The notes: a model not told the origin generated them from the sequence alone. A stretch of 64,000 nt of DNA from Halobaculum marinum (GCF_029338555.1 NZ_CP119989.1:2046001-2110000); one strand, 5' to 3'; counted from the first letter of the stretch, positions 1 through 7,916 are shown. Program-made: numbers and translations.

Positions 1-48
1 CAGCCCGACGTACACGCCGTCCGTCGGCGCTTCGGCGTCGTCGCTCAT
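1..48 (-). CDS. N-terminal fragment of an unidentified protein, cut by the window edge
   Basis: Only the first 16 codons are present (MSDDAEAPTDGVYVGL), starting with ATG and running off the left edge. The acidic, Ser/Asp-rich N-terminus is typical of haloarchaeal proteins. A TATA-like CCGTAAGG on the minus strand lies about 28 nt before the ATG, which fits a leaderless transcript and supports this as a true start. The gene is divergent from the M48 protease gene on its right. The fragment is too short to assign a function. Confidence 0.55.
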   Translation of the reverse strand, partial: MSDDAEAPTDGVYVGL

Positions 49-139
49 ACCGTCGGTACGCGACGAGGCGACCTTACGGGTGACGGTTCGTCTCGCCCAC
101 CGACAGTCGTTTGCCGGGGGCGCGCGTACCAGTCGTGGT

Positions 140-1216
140 ATGAGCGGGTCGCCGCGTCTACGAACGGGCCTCCGGTCGGCGATGGTCGTCGTCGGCCTGT
201 TCACACTCGCGTTCTACGCCGTCGCCGCGGCGCTCGTCTGGGAGGCCGCCCGGTTCGTGTGGACCAACCGACCCGACCTCCTCACGGTCGCGGCAGTGTT
301 CCTCGCCGCGACGCTCGTCTCGGGGTTCGTGACGTACCGACTCGGCACGGGTCGGACACTCGCCGGACTCGACGCGCGCGAACTCCCTCGGTCGACCGCC
401 CCAGTCGTCCACCGCGTCGTCGACGACCTCGCCGCCGCGATGGACGTCGACCGGCCGCGGGTGTTCGTCGCCCGCCTCGGCGAGCCGAACGCGCTCGCGA
501 TCGGCGGCCACGACCCCGCGCTGGTCGTCGACTACAGTCTGTTCGACGTGCTCACCGCCGCAGAACTTCAGGGGGTGCTGGCGCACGAGTTCGCGCACAT
601 CGAGGGGCGCGACGGTCTCGTGCAGACACTCGGCCACAGTCTCGTGCAGACGCTCGTCGGGACGGTCGCACTCGCACTCGCTCCCGTGGCGTTTCTCGCC
701 GGCGGTTTCGCTCGCGGCGTCGCACTCGTGCGCGGGGCGCCCGACCGGTGGCACCGCACGCTCCCCGGTCGGGTGCGCGTGTCTCTGGAACGAGTGTTGA
801 CCCTGCTGTTGTTCGGGCTGACGCTGCTGTTGCGCGCCTACTCGCGTCGTCGCGAGCACGCCGCCGACGATCGTGCGGTCGACGTGACGGGACGACCGCT
901 CGCGCTCGCGAGCGCCCTGCAAAAGATCGACGACGCCAGCGAGTGGTCGTTCCCGTTCGCGCCGCTGTACCGACGGTCTGCGTTCGAGGAGACCACGCTC
1001 GCACGCCTGCTGTCGACGCACCCGCCGATGGACGAGCGGATCGCACGTCTTCGCGAGCGCGCTGACGGAGCCGAGACCGCTGGGCTCGCGTCCGACGGTC
1101 CTGACGGCGCCGACGGCCCTCGCGCTGCTGGAGTCGCTCCGCCCGAACCCGTGCGCCCGGTCAGGCCCAACCGAAGCGACGACGGGTGGACGCGGGTTCC
1201 GATCGAGGACCGCTGA
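140..1216 (+). CDS. M48-family membrane zinc metalloprotease (HtpX-like)
   Basis: A 358-residue membrane-bound zinc endopeptidase of the HtpX/Ste24 group, expected to degrade misfolded membrane proteins. Two hydrophobic segments lie near the N-terminus (about residues 14-35 and 48-64). The zinc motif HEFAH is at about 149-153, two further hydrophobic stretches follow, and the REHAADDRA segment carries the expected third ligand Glu. The C-terminus is a Pro/Arg-rich tail after the THPPMDERI signature common in this family. I chose the ATG giving MSGSPRLRTG because the upstream in-frame codons encode a basic stretch unlike a haloarchaeal N-terminus. The length is slightly above bacterial HtpX (about 290) because of the tail. 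The family is clear; the substrate is unknown. Confidence 0.9.
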   Translation: MSGSPRLRTGLRSAMVVVGLFTLAFYAVAAALVWEAARFVWTNRPDLLTVAAVFLAATLVSGFVTYRLGTGRTLAGLDARELPRSTAPVVHRVVDDLAAAMDVDRPRVFVARLGEPNALAIGGHDPALVVDYSLFDVLTAAELQGVLAHEFAHIEGRDGLVQTLGHSLVQTLVGTVALALAPVAFLAGGFARGVALVRGAPDRWHRTLPGRVRVSLERVLTLLLFGLTLLLRAYSRRREHAADDRAVDVTGRPLALASALQKIDDASEWSFPFAPLYRRSAFEETTLARLLSTHPPMDERIARLRERADGAETAGLASDGPDGADGPRAAGVAPPEPVRPVRPNRSDDGWTRVPIEDR

Positions 1217-1343
1217 CACCACACCACGAGCGATAGGCTGTGGAGTCACGTCGGATCGAGTCGCACCGGGTCGCATCGAACCGCAGGAACCCACGAGTCG
1301 CCCTCGGCGACCCGTGCGCCGGTCGATACACCGTTCCCGGTCG

Positions 1344-2288
1344 CTACATATACCCCAGATCTCGCAGGTGTGACATCAGGTCCTCCTTGTCCTGTGCGCG
1401 ACCCGCGCGTTCGCCGCCGTCGCCGAGCGACTGGAGCCACGCTGGCTCGTCGGCGGTCCGCGCGGATCCGGCCTCGGTGCCGAGTGAACGGTACCCCTCC
1501 CAGTACTTCGGTGAGATTGGCAGGTCCGCCGGGTCGACCCCGGTCGGCAGGTCGGCCGCCGACGCCGGGACGAGTCCGACCGGGTAGTCGGGCGTCGTCT
1601 CGGGCACGACGACCGCCCACAGCGCCGCCCACACGTCCGCCTCCGAGAAGTCGAGGATCGGGTGGACGCGGACGTGCTCGGGCGTGTAGTCGTCGCCGCG
1701 GGGCGACCGTACCTGCTCGTCGGCGCGGGCGTCGCTCTCGTCACTCCGAACGCCCGTGAGCGCCGCGTCGAACCCCTCCTCGCGGAGCAGGTCGTTGAAC
1801 GCGACCGTCTTCAGCAGATGGTTGCCGGCCATGGAGTCGGCGTCGACGACCAGCGTGTCGCCCTCGTGACCAACTCGGGTTAGTTCCGCGCGCACGCGCG
1901 AGGAGAGGTCGTCGAGGCTGAGTTCGGTCCCCTGCTCGTGGCTCGCGACTTCCTCGAGTCGGGCGACGTGGAGGTCGAGGTCCCACTCGTCGGTCCACCG
2001 GTCGACGAACGCCCACGTCTCCTCGAAGTGGGCGCCGTGGTCGACGAAGATGACCGGGGGAGTCGGTTCGTCCCGCTCGGCCGCGACCCGGCGGACGAGG
2101 TGGAGGACGAGCGTCGAGTCTTTCCCACCCGTCCACGGGACGACCGGTCGCTCGAAGTCGGCGAGCGCGTCTGCGACGATGGCCGCCGCGTCGTCGAGTT
2201 TCGCCGCGAGGTCGGCGTCGAGGTGGTCCCACGCGGTCGTCGGTCCGCCGGCGCCGCCGTCGCTGTCAGTCGCTGATGAATCAGTCAC
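1344..2288 (-). CDS. CysD/PAPS-reductase-family adenine nucleotide alpha hydrolase, paralogue 1
   Basis: A 314-residue member of the PP-loop (ATP pyrophosphatase) superfamily. The nucleotide-binding motif WTGGKDSTL is near residue 53; GVRSDESDARA and VHPILDFSEADVW follow, and the C-terminus reads GRAQDKEDLMSHLRDLGYM. These landmarks resemble the small subunit of ATP sulfurylase (CysD) more than PAPS reductase. The protein has no cysteine at all, so it cannot use the catalytic ECGLH cysteine of PAPS/APS reductases. The start is GTG. A paralogue with the same architecture lies directly upstream (131-nt gap), indicating tandem duplication. No cysN-like GTPase or sulfite reductase gene is nearby, so the substrate is open; databases usually label such proteins 'PAPS reductase family'. 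Confidence 0.8.
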   Translation of the reverse strand: MTDSSATDSDGGAGGPTTAWDHLDADLAAKLDDAAAIVADALADFERPVVPWTGGKDSTLVLHLVRRVAAERDEPTPPVIFVDHGAHFEETWAFVDRWTDEWDLDLHVARLEEVASHEQGTELSLDDLSSRVRAELTRVGHEGDTLVVDADSMAGNHLLKTVAFNDLLREEGFDAALTGVRSDESDARADEQVRSPRGDDYTPEHVRVHPILDFSEADVWAALWAVVVPETTPDYPVGLVPASAADLPTGVDPADLPISPKYWEGYRSLGTEAGSARTADEPAWLQSLGDGGERAGRAQDKEDLMSHLRDLGYM

Positions 2289-2419
2289 GAGCGCCTCGTA
2301 GCCGGGTGTGGCTATCAGTAGTCGCTGGCTACCGGCCTCGGCGGTGTCGGTATCGTGCGATCGCGTCGCAAAAAGTGGTGTGTCGACGGTCGCGATTTTG
2401 TGTCGTCAGTCGCCCGTCG

Positions 2420-3403
2420 TCACATGTAGCCGAGGTCGCGCAGGCGCTCCATCAGGTCCTCCTTGTCCTGGGCGCGGCCCGCGCGCTCGGTCGTGTTCTC
2501 CATGTCCTGCAGCCACGCCGGCTCCTCGGCGGACTTGTCCGTCGAGATCTCCGAGCCCAGCGAGCGGAACCCGGCGAAGTACTTCGGCGAGACGGGGATG
2601 TCCTCGATCTCGATCCCCTCCGGCAGGTCGTCGAAGCCCTGCGGGACGTAGCCGTCCTCGGGGTAGCCCTCGACGGTCTCCGGGACGACGAAGTACCAGA
2701 AGGCGTCCCACACGTCGGCCTCCTTGAACTGGAGGATCGGCTGGATGCGGTCGTGCGGCGGGTAGATGTCGGGGTCGTGGCGCGGCGAGAAGAACGTCTC
2801 GTCGGCGCGCGCCTCCTGCTCGTCCCAGCGGATGCCGGAGATGATGCCGTCGATGTCCTCGCTCTCGAGGGTGTCGTTGAGCGCGACCGTCTTCAGCAGG
2901 TGGTTGCCGACGTACGTGTCCAGCAGGAACGGGAACGTCTCCTCCTCGTACTCGAGGATGTTGCGGATGTGGTGCTGGTTGTGCTCGGAGAGCGCGTCGA
3001 CCGGGATCTCGTCACCCGGTTCGAGGTCGTTCTCCTCGACGTAGTTGCCGACGTCCGTGTTGCGGGCCCACTTGACTTCGAGGTCCCACTCGTCGGCCCA
3101 GTGCCGGACGAAGTCCATCAGCTCGTCGAAGTGCTGGTAGTGGTCGATGAAGACGGTCGTCGGCAGCTCCAAGTCGTCGTTGGCCTCGACGACCTCCTTC
3201 ACGAAGTACAGCGTGAGCGTCGAGTCCTTCCCGCCGGTCCACATCACTGCGGGGTTCTCGTACTCGCGAAGGCCGGTCTCGACGACCTCCAGTGCCTTCT
3301 CGAGTTTGTGCTCGATGCTCGGGTAGTTCTCGGGGGTCTCGCCCTCCCCGTCGGTGTAGTCGACGCTCAGGTACTCCGGGAACTCCATCTGTGACTCAGC
3401 CAT
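2420..3403 (-). CDS. CysD/PAPS-reductase-family adenine nucleotide alpha hydrolase, paralogue 2
   Basis: A 327-residue tandem paralogue of the downstream gene. It has the same PP-loop (WTGGKDSTLTLYF), the same GIRWDEQEARADE and IQPILQFKEADVW blocks, and a nearly identical C-terminus (GRAQDKEDLMERLRDLGYM). It too lacks cysteine entirely, arguing against a reductase and for an adenylyl-transfer or nucleotide-activating role like CysD. The clearest TATA-like element (minus-strand AATTATATC, around 3415-3423) lies only about 16 nt before the first ATG but about 31 nt before the second in-frame ATG (MEFPEYLSVDY, start at 3388). In a leaderless system the shorter form may therefore be the one made. 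The exact substrate is unknown. Confidence 0.8.
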   Translation of the reverse strand: MAESQMEFPEYLSVDYTDGEGETPENYPSIEHKLEKALEVVETGLREYENPAVMWTGGKDSTLTLYFVKEVVEANDDLELPTTVFIDHYQHFDELMDFVRHWADEWDLEVKWARNTDVGNYVEENDLEPGDEIPVDALSEHNQHHIRNILEYEEETFPFLLDTYVGNHLLKTVALNDTLESEDIDGIISGIRWDEQEARADETFFSPRHDPDIYPPHDRIQPILQFKEADVWDAFWYFVVPETVEGYPEDGYVPQGFDDLPEGIEIEDIPVSPKYFAGFRSLGSEISTDKSAEEPAWLQDMENTTERAGRAQDKEDLMERLRDLGYM

Positions 3404-3432
3404 GCCTAATAATGAGATATAATTAGAGCAGT
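3404..3432 (-). promoter_or_regulatory. AT-rich promoter of the CysD-like paralogue 2 gene
   Basis: An unusually AT-rich patch in a GC-rich background contains AATTATATC on the minus strand. It is flanked by 5-nt inverted arms CTAAT (3406-3410) and ATTAG (3422-3426). The spacing to the annotated ATG is too short for the usual TATA position, but it fits the second in-frame ATG 15 nt downstream. Confidence 0.5.
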
Positions 3433-3537
3433 AAAGGTCTTGTGACCGACCCTACCGGGTCGCTCGGTTCCGCGCGGCGTTCGAACGGCTCCACCGGTCG
3501 CGGTGGCTCACGGAACGGTGCTGGTTCGGCAGTCGGA

Positions 3538-4098
3538 TCAGCTGATGAACTTGTTGTCGCGCCACTCGACGCCGCCCTTCTCGCCACTGCGGTTCGGCGT
3601 CTCGACGACCTCGACGCTCGCGGGACGTTCTTCGCCCTCGACGATTCGGTGGGCGCGCAGTTCGCCGTCGACCTCGGTGATCGCGGTGAGGGTGCCTTTC
3701 TCGGACTGGAGCGCGATCTCACGGAGCACGAGGAACATCGGGTACTGCAGCGCCGTGTTCTGGAGGACGGTCTCGCGGTCGCCCTTGAAGCAAGCGAACT
3801 CGACGAGTTCGGAGGGAATCTCTTCTTCCTCCTCCTGCATCCAGCCACCGCCGGTGCGGGGCGGCTCCTCCTCGTAGACGCGCGTCTCGGAGACGCTCGC
3901 CTTCAGCTGTGCGGTCGGGGTGTACTTGCCGATCGACTCGTCGTTGGAGACGGCCTTCAGGATGAGCGTGTTGTTCCGCCGGGTGATGTCGACGTCCTCG
4001 ACACCCTCCGGAAGCTCGGGATCGCTCGCGAAGTGGTCCTGAAGGTCTTCGAGTGGCAGTTCCAGCGTCGAGTGAAGTCGGTATACGCGGCCTGTCAT
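3538..4098 (-). CDS. conserved haloarchaeal protein of unknown function
   Basis: 186 residues, no signal peptide and no membrane segment. The N-terminus MTGRVYRLHSTLELP is followed by a beta-rich domain, an acidic Glu run (QEEEEEIP near residue 103) and a second compact domain containing FKGDRETVLQNTAL and FLVLREIALQSEKG. It looks like a well-folded cytosolic haloarchaeal protein; I believe it belongs to one of the haloarchaea-only DUF families (possibly DUF7110) but cannot confirm this. It lies between the CysD-like pair and glutaredoxin on the same strand with gaps above 130 nt, so shared transcription is uncertain. No enzymatic motif is visible. Confidence 0.75.
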   Translation of the reverse strand: MTGRVYRLHSTLELPLEDLQDHFASDPELPEGVEDVDITRRNNTLILKAVSNDESIGKYTPTAQLKASVSETRVYEEEPPRTGGGWMQEEEEEIPSELVEFACFKGDRETVLQNTALQYPMFLVLREIALQSEKGTLTAITEVDGELRAHRIVEGEERPASVEVVETPNRSGEKGGVEWRDNKFIS

Positions 4099-4134
4099 GT
4101 GTGGGGTTGTGGGGAGCGGTGGGCGCGTCGAAGT

Positions 4135-4152
4135 GCCGCGGCGTCCCGCGGC
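4135..4152. repeat. GC-rich inverted repeat upstream of the conserved hypothetical gene
   Basis: Perfect 7-bp arms GCCGCGG and CCGCGGC around a 4-nt loop, 37-54 nt upstream of the downstream gene's ATG and downstream of the glutaredoxin stop. It could be a terminator stem for the glutaredoxin transcript or an operator. No T-run follows. The 176-nt gap otherwise holds only weak TATA-like GTTTTACC and GTTTATGA on the minus strand. Confidence 0.35.
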
Positions 4153-4274
4153 TACTCATCTGATCCGTCCCTACTCGCCGGTATCTACGAGCCGGACCGG
4201 TAAAACATCTGTCCCCGACGGTGCCTCATAAACGGTCGCTGTCGACGTCGCCGCTCTCGGGCGATCTGGGTGGG

Positions 4275-4622
4275 TTACGCCTCGACCGAGAGCGTCTCGG
4301 CGAGTTCGCCGCGCTCGTCGAGTTCGGCGAGGATGTCGCTGCCGCCAACGAACTCGCCGTCGACGAACGTCTGCGGGATGGTCTCCCACCCGCTCTCGGC
4401 CTCCAACGCCGACCGGAACTCCGGCAGGGCGGGGAGCACGTCGATGGTCTCGAAGTCGTCGACGTGCTGGGAGATGAGCGCGACCGCGCGCTTGGAGTAG
4501 CCACACTGGGGCATCAGCCGGTTCCCCTTCATGAACAGCACCACGTCGTTGTTCGCGAGGGCCTCCTCGACGCGCTCGGCGGCCTCCTCGGCCGTCAACT
4601 CGCTCTGGGGCTGGAACGTCAT
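4275..4622 (-). CDS. monothiol glutaredoxin family protein
   Basis: 115 residues with a thioredoxin fold. The active-site region LFMKGNRLMPQCGYSKRAV has a single cysteine in the CGYS position, equivalent to CGFS of monothiol glutaredoxins (Grx4/GrxD, Grx5) that bind and deliver [2Fe-2S] clusters. The following IPQTFVDGEFVGGSDIL is the cis-Pro glutathione-binding block. I chose the ATG giving MTFQPQSELTAEEA because the upstream extension is short, basic and unlike family N-termini. Haloarchaea mostly use gamma-glutamylcysteine as their low-molecular-weight thiol, so Fe-S handling is a more likely role than GSH-dependent reduction. It is transcribed after a membrane protein gene (69-nt gap). 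Confidence 0.88.
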   Translation of the reverse strand: MTFQPQSELTAEEAAERVEEALANNDVVLFMKGNRLMPQCGYSKRAVALISQHVDDFETIDVLPALPEFRSALEAESGWETIPQTFVDGEFVGGSDILAELDERGELAETLSVEA

Positions 4623-4691
4623 GCAACGAGATAGGCGACTCCCGTTCAAAGGCGTTGCGTCGATGGCACGCCCACGCGAGCCGGCGCGCCA

Positions 4692-5507
4692 CTAGCCGGT
4701 GACGGCGTACCAACCGAAGATGACGGCGAACACTCCGGCGAGGAGCAACATCCACGTGGCGAGCGGGAGCACGTCGGGCGGCGCGAGGAGGAAGAACCCC
4801 ACCGACAGCGCCATTATCCCGACGGCGAACACCGCCGCCGTCACCCGTACCGGCCGCGACAGTGAGTGCCGGTCGTCCGCGTCGGGCGACTCCGCGGGTC
4901 GGAGCGACGGCTCGGCCGCCGTGAACGCCGCTTCAGAGAACGTCGCGAGTCGCGTCGCCGTCGGTTCCCCAGGATAGTACCGGAGGAGCACCACCACCCG
5001 GTCACCGAGCAAGACTGACCGAACCGACCGGATCGAGTCCAGCGGGAGGTCCTCGCCCGCGTACTCGACCGTCCCGGTCGCGGGGTCGACAGTACCCTCA
5101 CCGGTGAGGAGCGCCGATGCGAGCACCAAGAGGACGCCGAGCGCGAGCAGTGGTCCGAGGAGCCACGTCCCGCCGACGACGGCTGCCACCGCATGGACGA
5201 CCGCACCGCCGGCGAGGGCGAGCGCCGTTCTCAGTCGACCGAGCTTTGGGGTCCGGAGGCGCTGCGTCCGCAGTGCCGCGAATTGGGCGCGGTTGACGGC
5301 GACGCCGACGGCGACGACCACCGCTCCGCCGGCGAGCACTGCCCAGTTTCCGTCCACGGATTCGAGGACCGCGAACGCCGCCAGTATCGCGAACGCGGCG
5401 ACGAACAGGCCGCCGAGCAGTCCGACGCCGGCGAGCGCGAGCGAGCGGCACACCGGGTCGGTGTCGGTTGAGAGGTCCCACCGGACGGGTCCAGTGGTGG
5501 AGGACAC
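4692..5507 (-). CDS. integral membrane protein with cytosolic middle domain, function unknown
   Basis: 271 residues starting at GTG. About four hydrophobic segments fill the first half (roughly residues 22-50, 56-72, 95-112 and 116-134). A soluble PH-like stretch of about 70 residues follows, with charged blocks (DPATGTVEYAGEDLPLDSI, VLLRYYPGEPTATRLATF), and two more membrane helices end the protein. The middle resembles small photosystem-assembly-like/PH-type domains seen in archaeal membrane proteins, but I do not recognise a named family. It starts 9 nt after the gfcR stop codon, so it is probably the third cistron of the gdh-gfcR operon. Confidence 0.75.
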   Translation of the reverse strand: MSSTTGPVRWDLSTDTDPVCRSLALAGVGLLGGLFVAAFAILAAFAVLESVDGNWAVLAGGAVVVAVGVAVNRAQFAALRTQRLRTPKLGRLRTALALAGGAVVHAVAAVVGGTWLLGPLLALGVLLVLASALLTGEGTVDPATGTVEYAGEDLPLDSIRSVRSVLLGDRVVVLLRYYPGEPTATRLATFSEAAFTAAEPSLRPAESPDADDRHSLSRPVRVTAAVFAVGIMALSVGFFLLAPPDVLPLATWMLLLAGVFAVIFGWYAVTG

Positions 5508-5516
5508 CAGACCGAC

Positions 5517-6161
5517 TTACTCGCGCCCGACGCCGACCACGTTGATCAGCGAGTAGACGGGGACGCCGGCGACCTCGTCGAGGCCCTGTTTGTCGACGAT
5601 GACTACGCAGGCGACGGGCTTGCCGCCCTCCGCCTTCACGGCTTCGACCGTCTCGGTGAGGGTGGTGCCGGAGGTGACGGTGTCGTCGACGATGTAGCAC
5701 TCGCGGCCCCGGATCGTCGCGAAGTTGCGCGAGAAGCCGCCGCCCACGTCGTCGATGTCGCCCTCGTCCCACTGGTGTTTCGCCGGCGCGTACGCCGCCA
5801 GATCCGTGTCGAGTTCGCGTGCGATCGTCGTCGCCAGCGGCGTGCCGGCCTTCTCGATACCGACGGTGAGGTCGACCTCCTCGCCCTCCTTGGCGAGCAA
5901 GTCGGCCATGGCCCGACCGACGTGGGTCAAGCGCGTGGAGTCGCGACCGACCGCCGACCAGTCGACGTGGATGTCCTGCGGCCCAGACGGCCCGGCATCG
6001 TCGGCGACGTCGTCGCTTCCAGCAGGCTGGGCGCCCGACCGCTCGACGAGCCACGACGCCGTCTCGCGGGAGACGTTCAACTCGTCGGCGATCTCGCCCT
6101 TCGAGAGTCCGCGCTCGGCCAACTCCGCCGCGTCGTCGATGAGGTCGTCGACGTTCTTCAT
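5517..6161 (-). CDS. gfcR: GfcR-type transcriptional regulator (HTH plus orotate phosphoribosyltransferase-like domain)
   Basis: 214 residues. An N-terminal helix-turn-helix (about 15-45, GEIADELNVSRETASWLVERS) is fused to a PyrE-like type I phosphoribosyltransferase domain with the PRPP loop CYIVDDTVTSGTTL near residue 155. This is the architecture of haloarchaeal GfcR, described in Haloferax volcanii as an activator of sugar-degradation genes; the PRT domain is thought to sense a metabolite rather than make OMP. Its ATG overlaps the gdh stop (ATGA), so it is translationally coupled to glucose dehydrogenase, the first enzyme of the pathway it controls. The true pyrE paralogue is not in the window. 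Confidence 0.92.
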   Translation of the reverse strand: MKNVDDLIDDAAELAERGLSKGEIADELNVSRETASWLVERSGAQPAGSDDVADDAGPSGPQDIHVDWSAVGRDSTRLTHVGRAMADLLAKEGEEVDLTVGIEKAGTPLATTIARELDTDLAAYAPAKHQWDEGDIDDVGGGFSRNFATIRGRECYIVDDTVTSGTTLTETVEAVKAEGGKPVACVVIVDKQGLDEVAGVPVYSLINVVGVGRE

Positions 6162-7219
6162 CGTGTGCCGAATTCCACCGCCGTCTTGATAGTGGTGTCG
6201 TCGTCGTCGAACGCTCGCTCGAACTCGTCGAGCCCGTACACGCCCGTCACCAGCGCGTCGGTGAACCACTCGGGGAGGGCCGCCACCGCCTCGACCGCGC
6301 GCTCGAAGTGACGGACGTTGGAGTTCACCGACCCCACCAACGCCTTGTTGTGGAGGACGAGTTCGCGGTGGAGCGCGCCACCGTCGACCTCGAACGTCCA
6401 GTCGTTCGGGACGCCGAGGAGCGCCGCCACGCCGTTGGGCGCCAGCGCCTCGATGGTCTGGAATGCGTGCTTCGCGTAGCCGGTCGCCTCGTACACGAAG
6501 TCCATCGCCTCGAACGCGCCCGGCACCTCGTCGACGGGCGTCTCCCGTGAGTCGACGTACGTGACTCCGAGGTCGTCGAGGATGTCGAGCGTCGGGTCCG
6601 GTCGGTCGCGCCGACCGAGACAGTACAGCCGTTCGAACGAGTTGTCGAGCATCGCGAGCGTGAGCAGGCCGAGGCTGCCGTTCCCGAGCACGAACGCCGA
6701 CTCGGGGTTCCACTCGAACGCCGACCGACTCGCGCGGGCGTGCTCGACTGCCTTCTCCGTGATCGACGCTGGCTCGACGAGGAAGCCCAACTCGGCCAAC
6801 TCCGGCGGACAGTTGACGAGGTGCTCGGCGGGACTGGTGAAGTACTCGGCCATGAAGCCGTGGGCGCCGTCGATGCCCCGCTCGTGGTACTGTCCCTCGG
6901 GCGCCATGTCCGGTTCGCCTCGCGCGAAGTACTCGTTCGAGCCGTTCGGTCGGCGACGGACGGTCGGCACGACCACGTCGCCCTCCGAGAGTCCGGTGCC
7001 GTTTGCGTCGACGACGACGCCGACGGCCTCGTGGCCCAACACGATGTGGTCTTCACCCTCGGGGTAGCCACCGTGATTCCCCGAGATGACCTCGTAGTCG
7101 GTGCCGTCGACGCCCACGCGGAGCGTCCGCACCAGCGCCTCGCCGTCGGCCGGGTCAGGCCGCGGCTTCTCGATCAGCGAGGGAGCCTCCTCCCCGCGAC
7201 GAACCGCGATAGCGTGCAT
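6158..7219 (-). CDS. gdh: glucose 1-dehydrogenase, NAD(P)-dependent zinc MDR family
   Basis: 353 residues. It oxidises beta-D-glucose to gluconolactone, the entry step of the semi-phosphorylative Entner-Doudoroff pathway. The residues known as Asp38, His63 and Glu64 in Haloferax mediterranei GlcDH fall at exactly 38, 63 and 64 (VDGTDYE, LGHEA) when translation starts at MHAIAVRRGEE, which fixes the start against an upstream in-frame ATG. The nucleotide-binding motif GNGSLGLL follows near residue 180. It is the first gene of an operon with gfcR (4-nt overlap). A TACT-N7-GAATA element lies 34-49 nt upstream of the start and is probably a TrmB-type control site. Confidence 0.95.
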   Translation of the reverse strand: MHAIAVRRGEEAPSLIEKPRPDPADGEALVRTLRVGVDGTDYEVISGNHGGYPEGEDHIVLGHEAVGVVVDANGTGLSEGDVVVPTVRRRPNGSNEYFARGEPDMAPEGQYHERGIDGAHGFMAEYFTSPAEHLVNCPPELAELGFLVEPASITEKAVEHARASRSAFEWNPESAFVLGNGSLGLLTLAMLDNSFERLYCLGRRDRPDPTLDILDDLGVTYVDSRETPVDEVPGAFEAMDFVYEATGYAKHAFQTIEALAPNGVAALLGVPNDWTFEVDGGALHRELVLHNKALVGSVNSNVRHFERAVEAVAALPEWFTDALVTGVYGLDEFERAFDDDDTTIKTAVEFGTR

Positions 7220-7252
7220 GCCGCCGACTACCACGCGAGGCGGCAAAAGGCT

Positions 7253-7268
7253 TATTCTATCGTGAGTA
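7253..7268 (-). promoter_or_regulatory. TrmB-type site (TACT-N7-GAATA) in the gdh promoter
   Basis: Read on the minus strand this is TACTCACGATAGAATA. It matches the TACT-N7/8-GAGTA sequence reported for Halobacterium TrmB with one mismatch in the right half. It lies directly upstream of or overlapping the AT-rich TATA region (GAATAAGCCTTTT) of the leaderless gdh transcript. A further AT patch (AAATAATTTA) sits just upstream. The ppsA promoter in this window has an exact match. Confidence 0.55.
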
Positions 7269-7454
7269 AATTATTTCGCCAGCGGCGGACCCCCGGGGCA
7301 CACGCCAGTCCCATGTCGGTGCTCCGACCGAAGACCACCACAGCTACCACACCACTGGTCCGCCGCGTCCCGTCCTATCGAGCCGTCGGCTCGCCGGTGG
7401 GATCGCGCCCGGTCGTGGCCGGCTGACACGCCGCTCACCTCCGTCGGTGATCGC

Positions 7455-7916
7455 TCACTCTACTCGTCTGTACATCCCCTTCGAGACGGGTGCCGTCTCC
7501 GCGTAGCCCGCTCGCTCGTAGAATCCGTCGACGTCGGCGAGGAGATTCACGTACGCACCGGCGGGGGCGTCGTCGTCGATCCACGCGTCGACCGCGTCCA
7601 ACAGGCGCGTTCCGAGGCCCCGTCGCTGGTGAGCCGGCGCGACCGCCATGTCGCAGACGTGGTACACCGACCCGCCGTCGCCGACGACGCGGGCCATCCC
7701 GACGACCTCGCCGTCCGGGTCGCGCGACTCGACGGCCGTGCGTGCGTCGACTGGTGCGTCGATGTCGACGACGCGGCAGGCGTACAAGCTGTTCGGGAGG
7801 CCGCGCTCGACACCCGTGCGTGGCCGCTCGGCCATGTCGGCCGCAGCGCGGAGTCGCTGGAACTCGTCGACGGTCGGCGGTCCGTCCCGGACCTCGTATC
7901 GGGCGCTGTCGCTCAC
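7455..7916 (-). CDS. GNAT-family N-acetyltransferase
   Basis: 153 residues, GTG start (VSDSARYEVRDGPPT). A typical GNAT core is visible: VVGMARVVGDGGSVYHVCDMAV is strand beta4, and the acetyl-CoA loop is HQRRGLGTRLLDAV (Q/R-x-x-G-x-G/A, about residues 96-109), ending with the YERAGYAET block. It probably acetylates a small amine or protein terminus; the substrate cannot be read from sequence. It is the last gene of the folCP-rnp3-rnp2-psmA run, 52 nt after psmA. Upstream in-frame codons extend the frame but encode low-complexity Ser/Pro/Arg that overlaps psmA, so they were excluded. Confidence 0.87.
   Translation of the reverse strand: MSDSARYEVRDGPPTVDEFQRLRAAADMAERPRTGVERGLPNSLYACRVVDIDAPVDARTAVESRDPDGEVVGMARVVGDGGSVYHVCDMAVAPAHQRRGLGTRLLDAVDAWIDDDAPAGAYVNLLADVDGFYERAGYAETAPVSKGMYRRVE

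Noticed and set aside
2420-3403. Straight annotation as PAPS reductase
   Set aside because: No cysteine in the protein, so the catalytic ECGLH residue is missing; CysD-like landmarks fit better.
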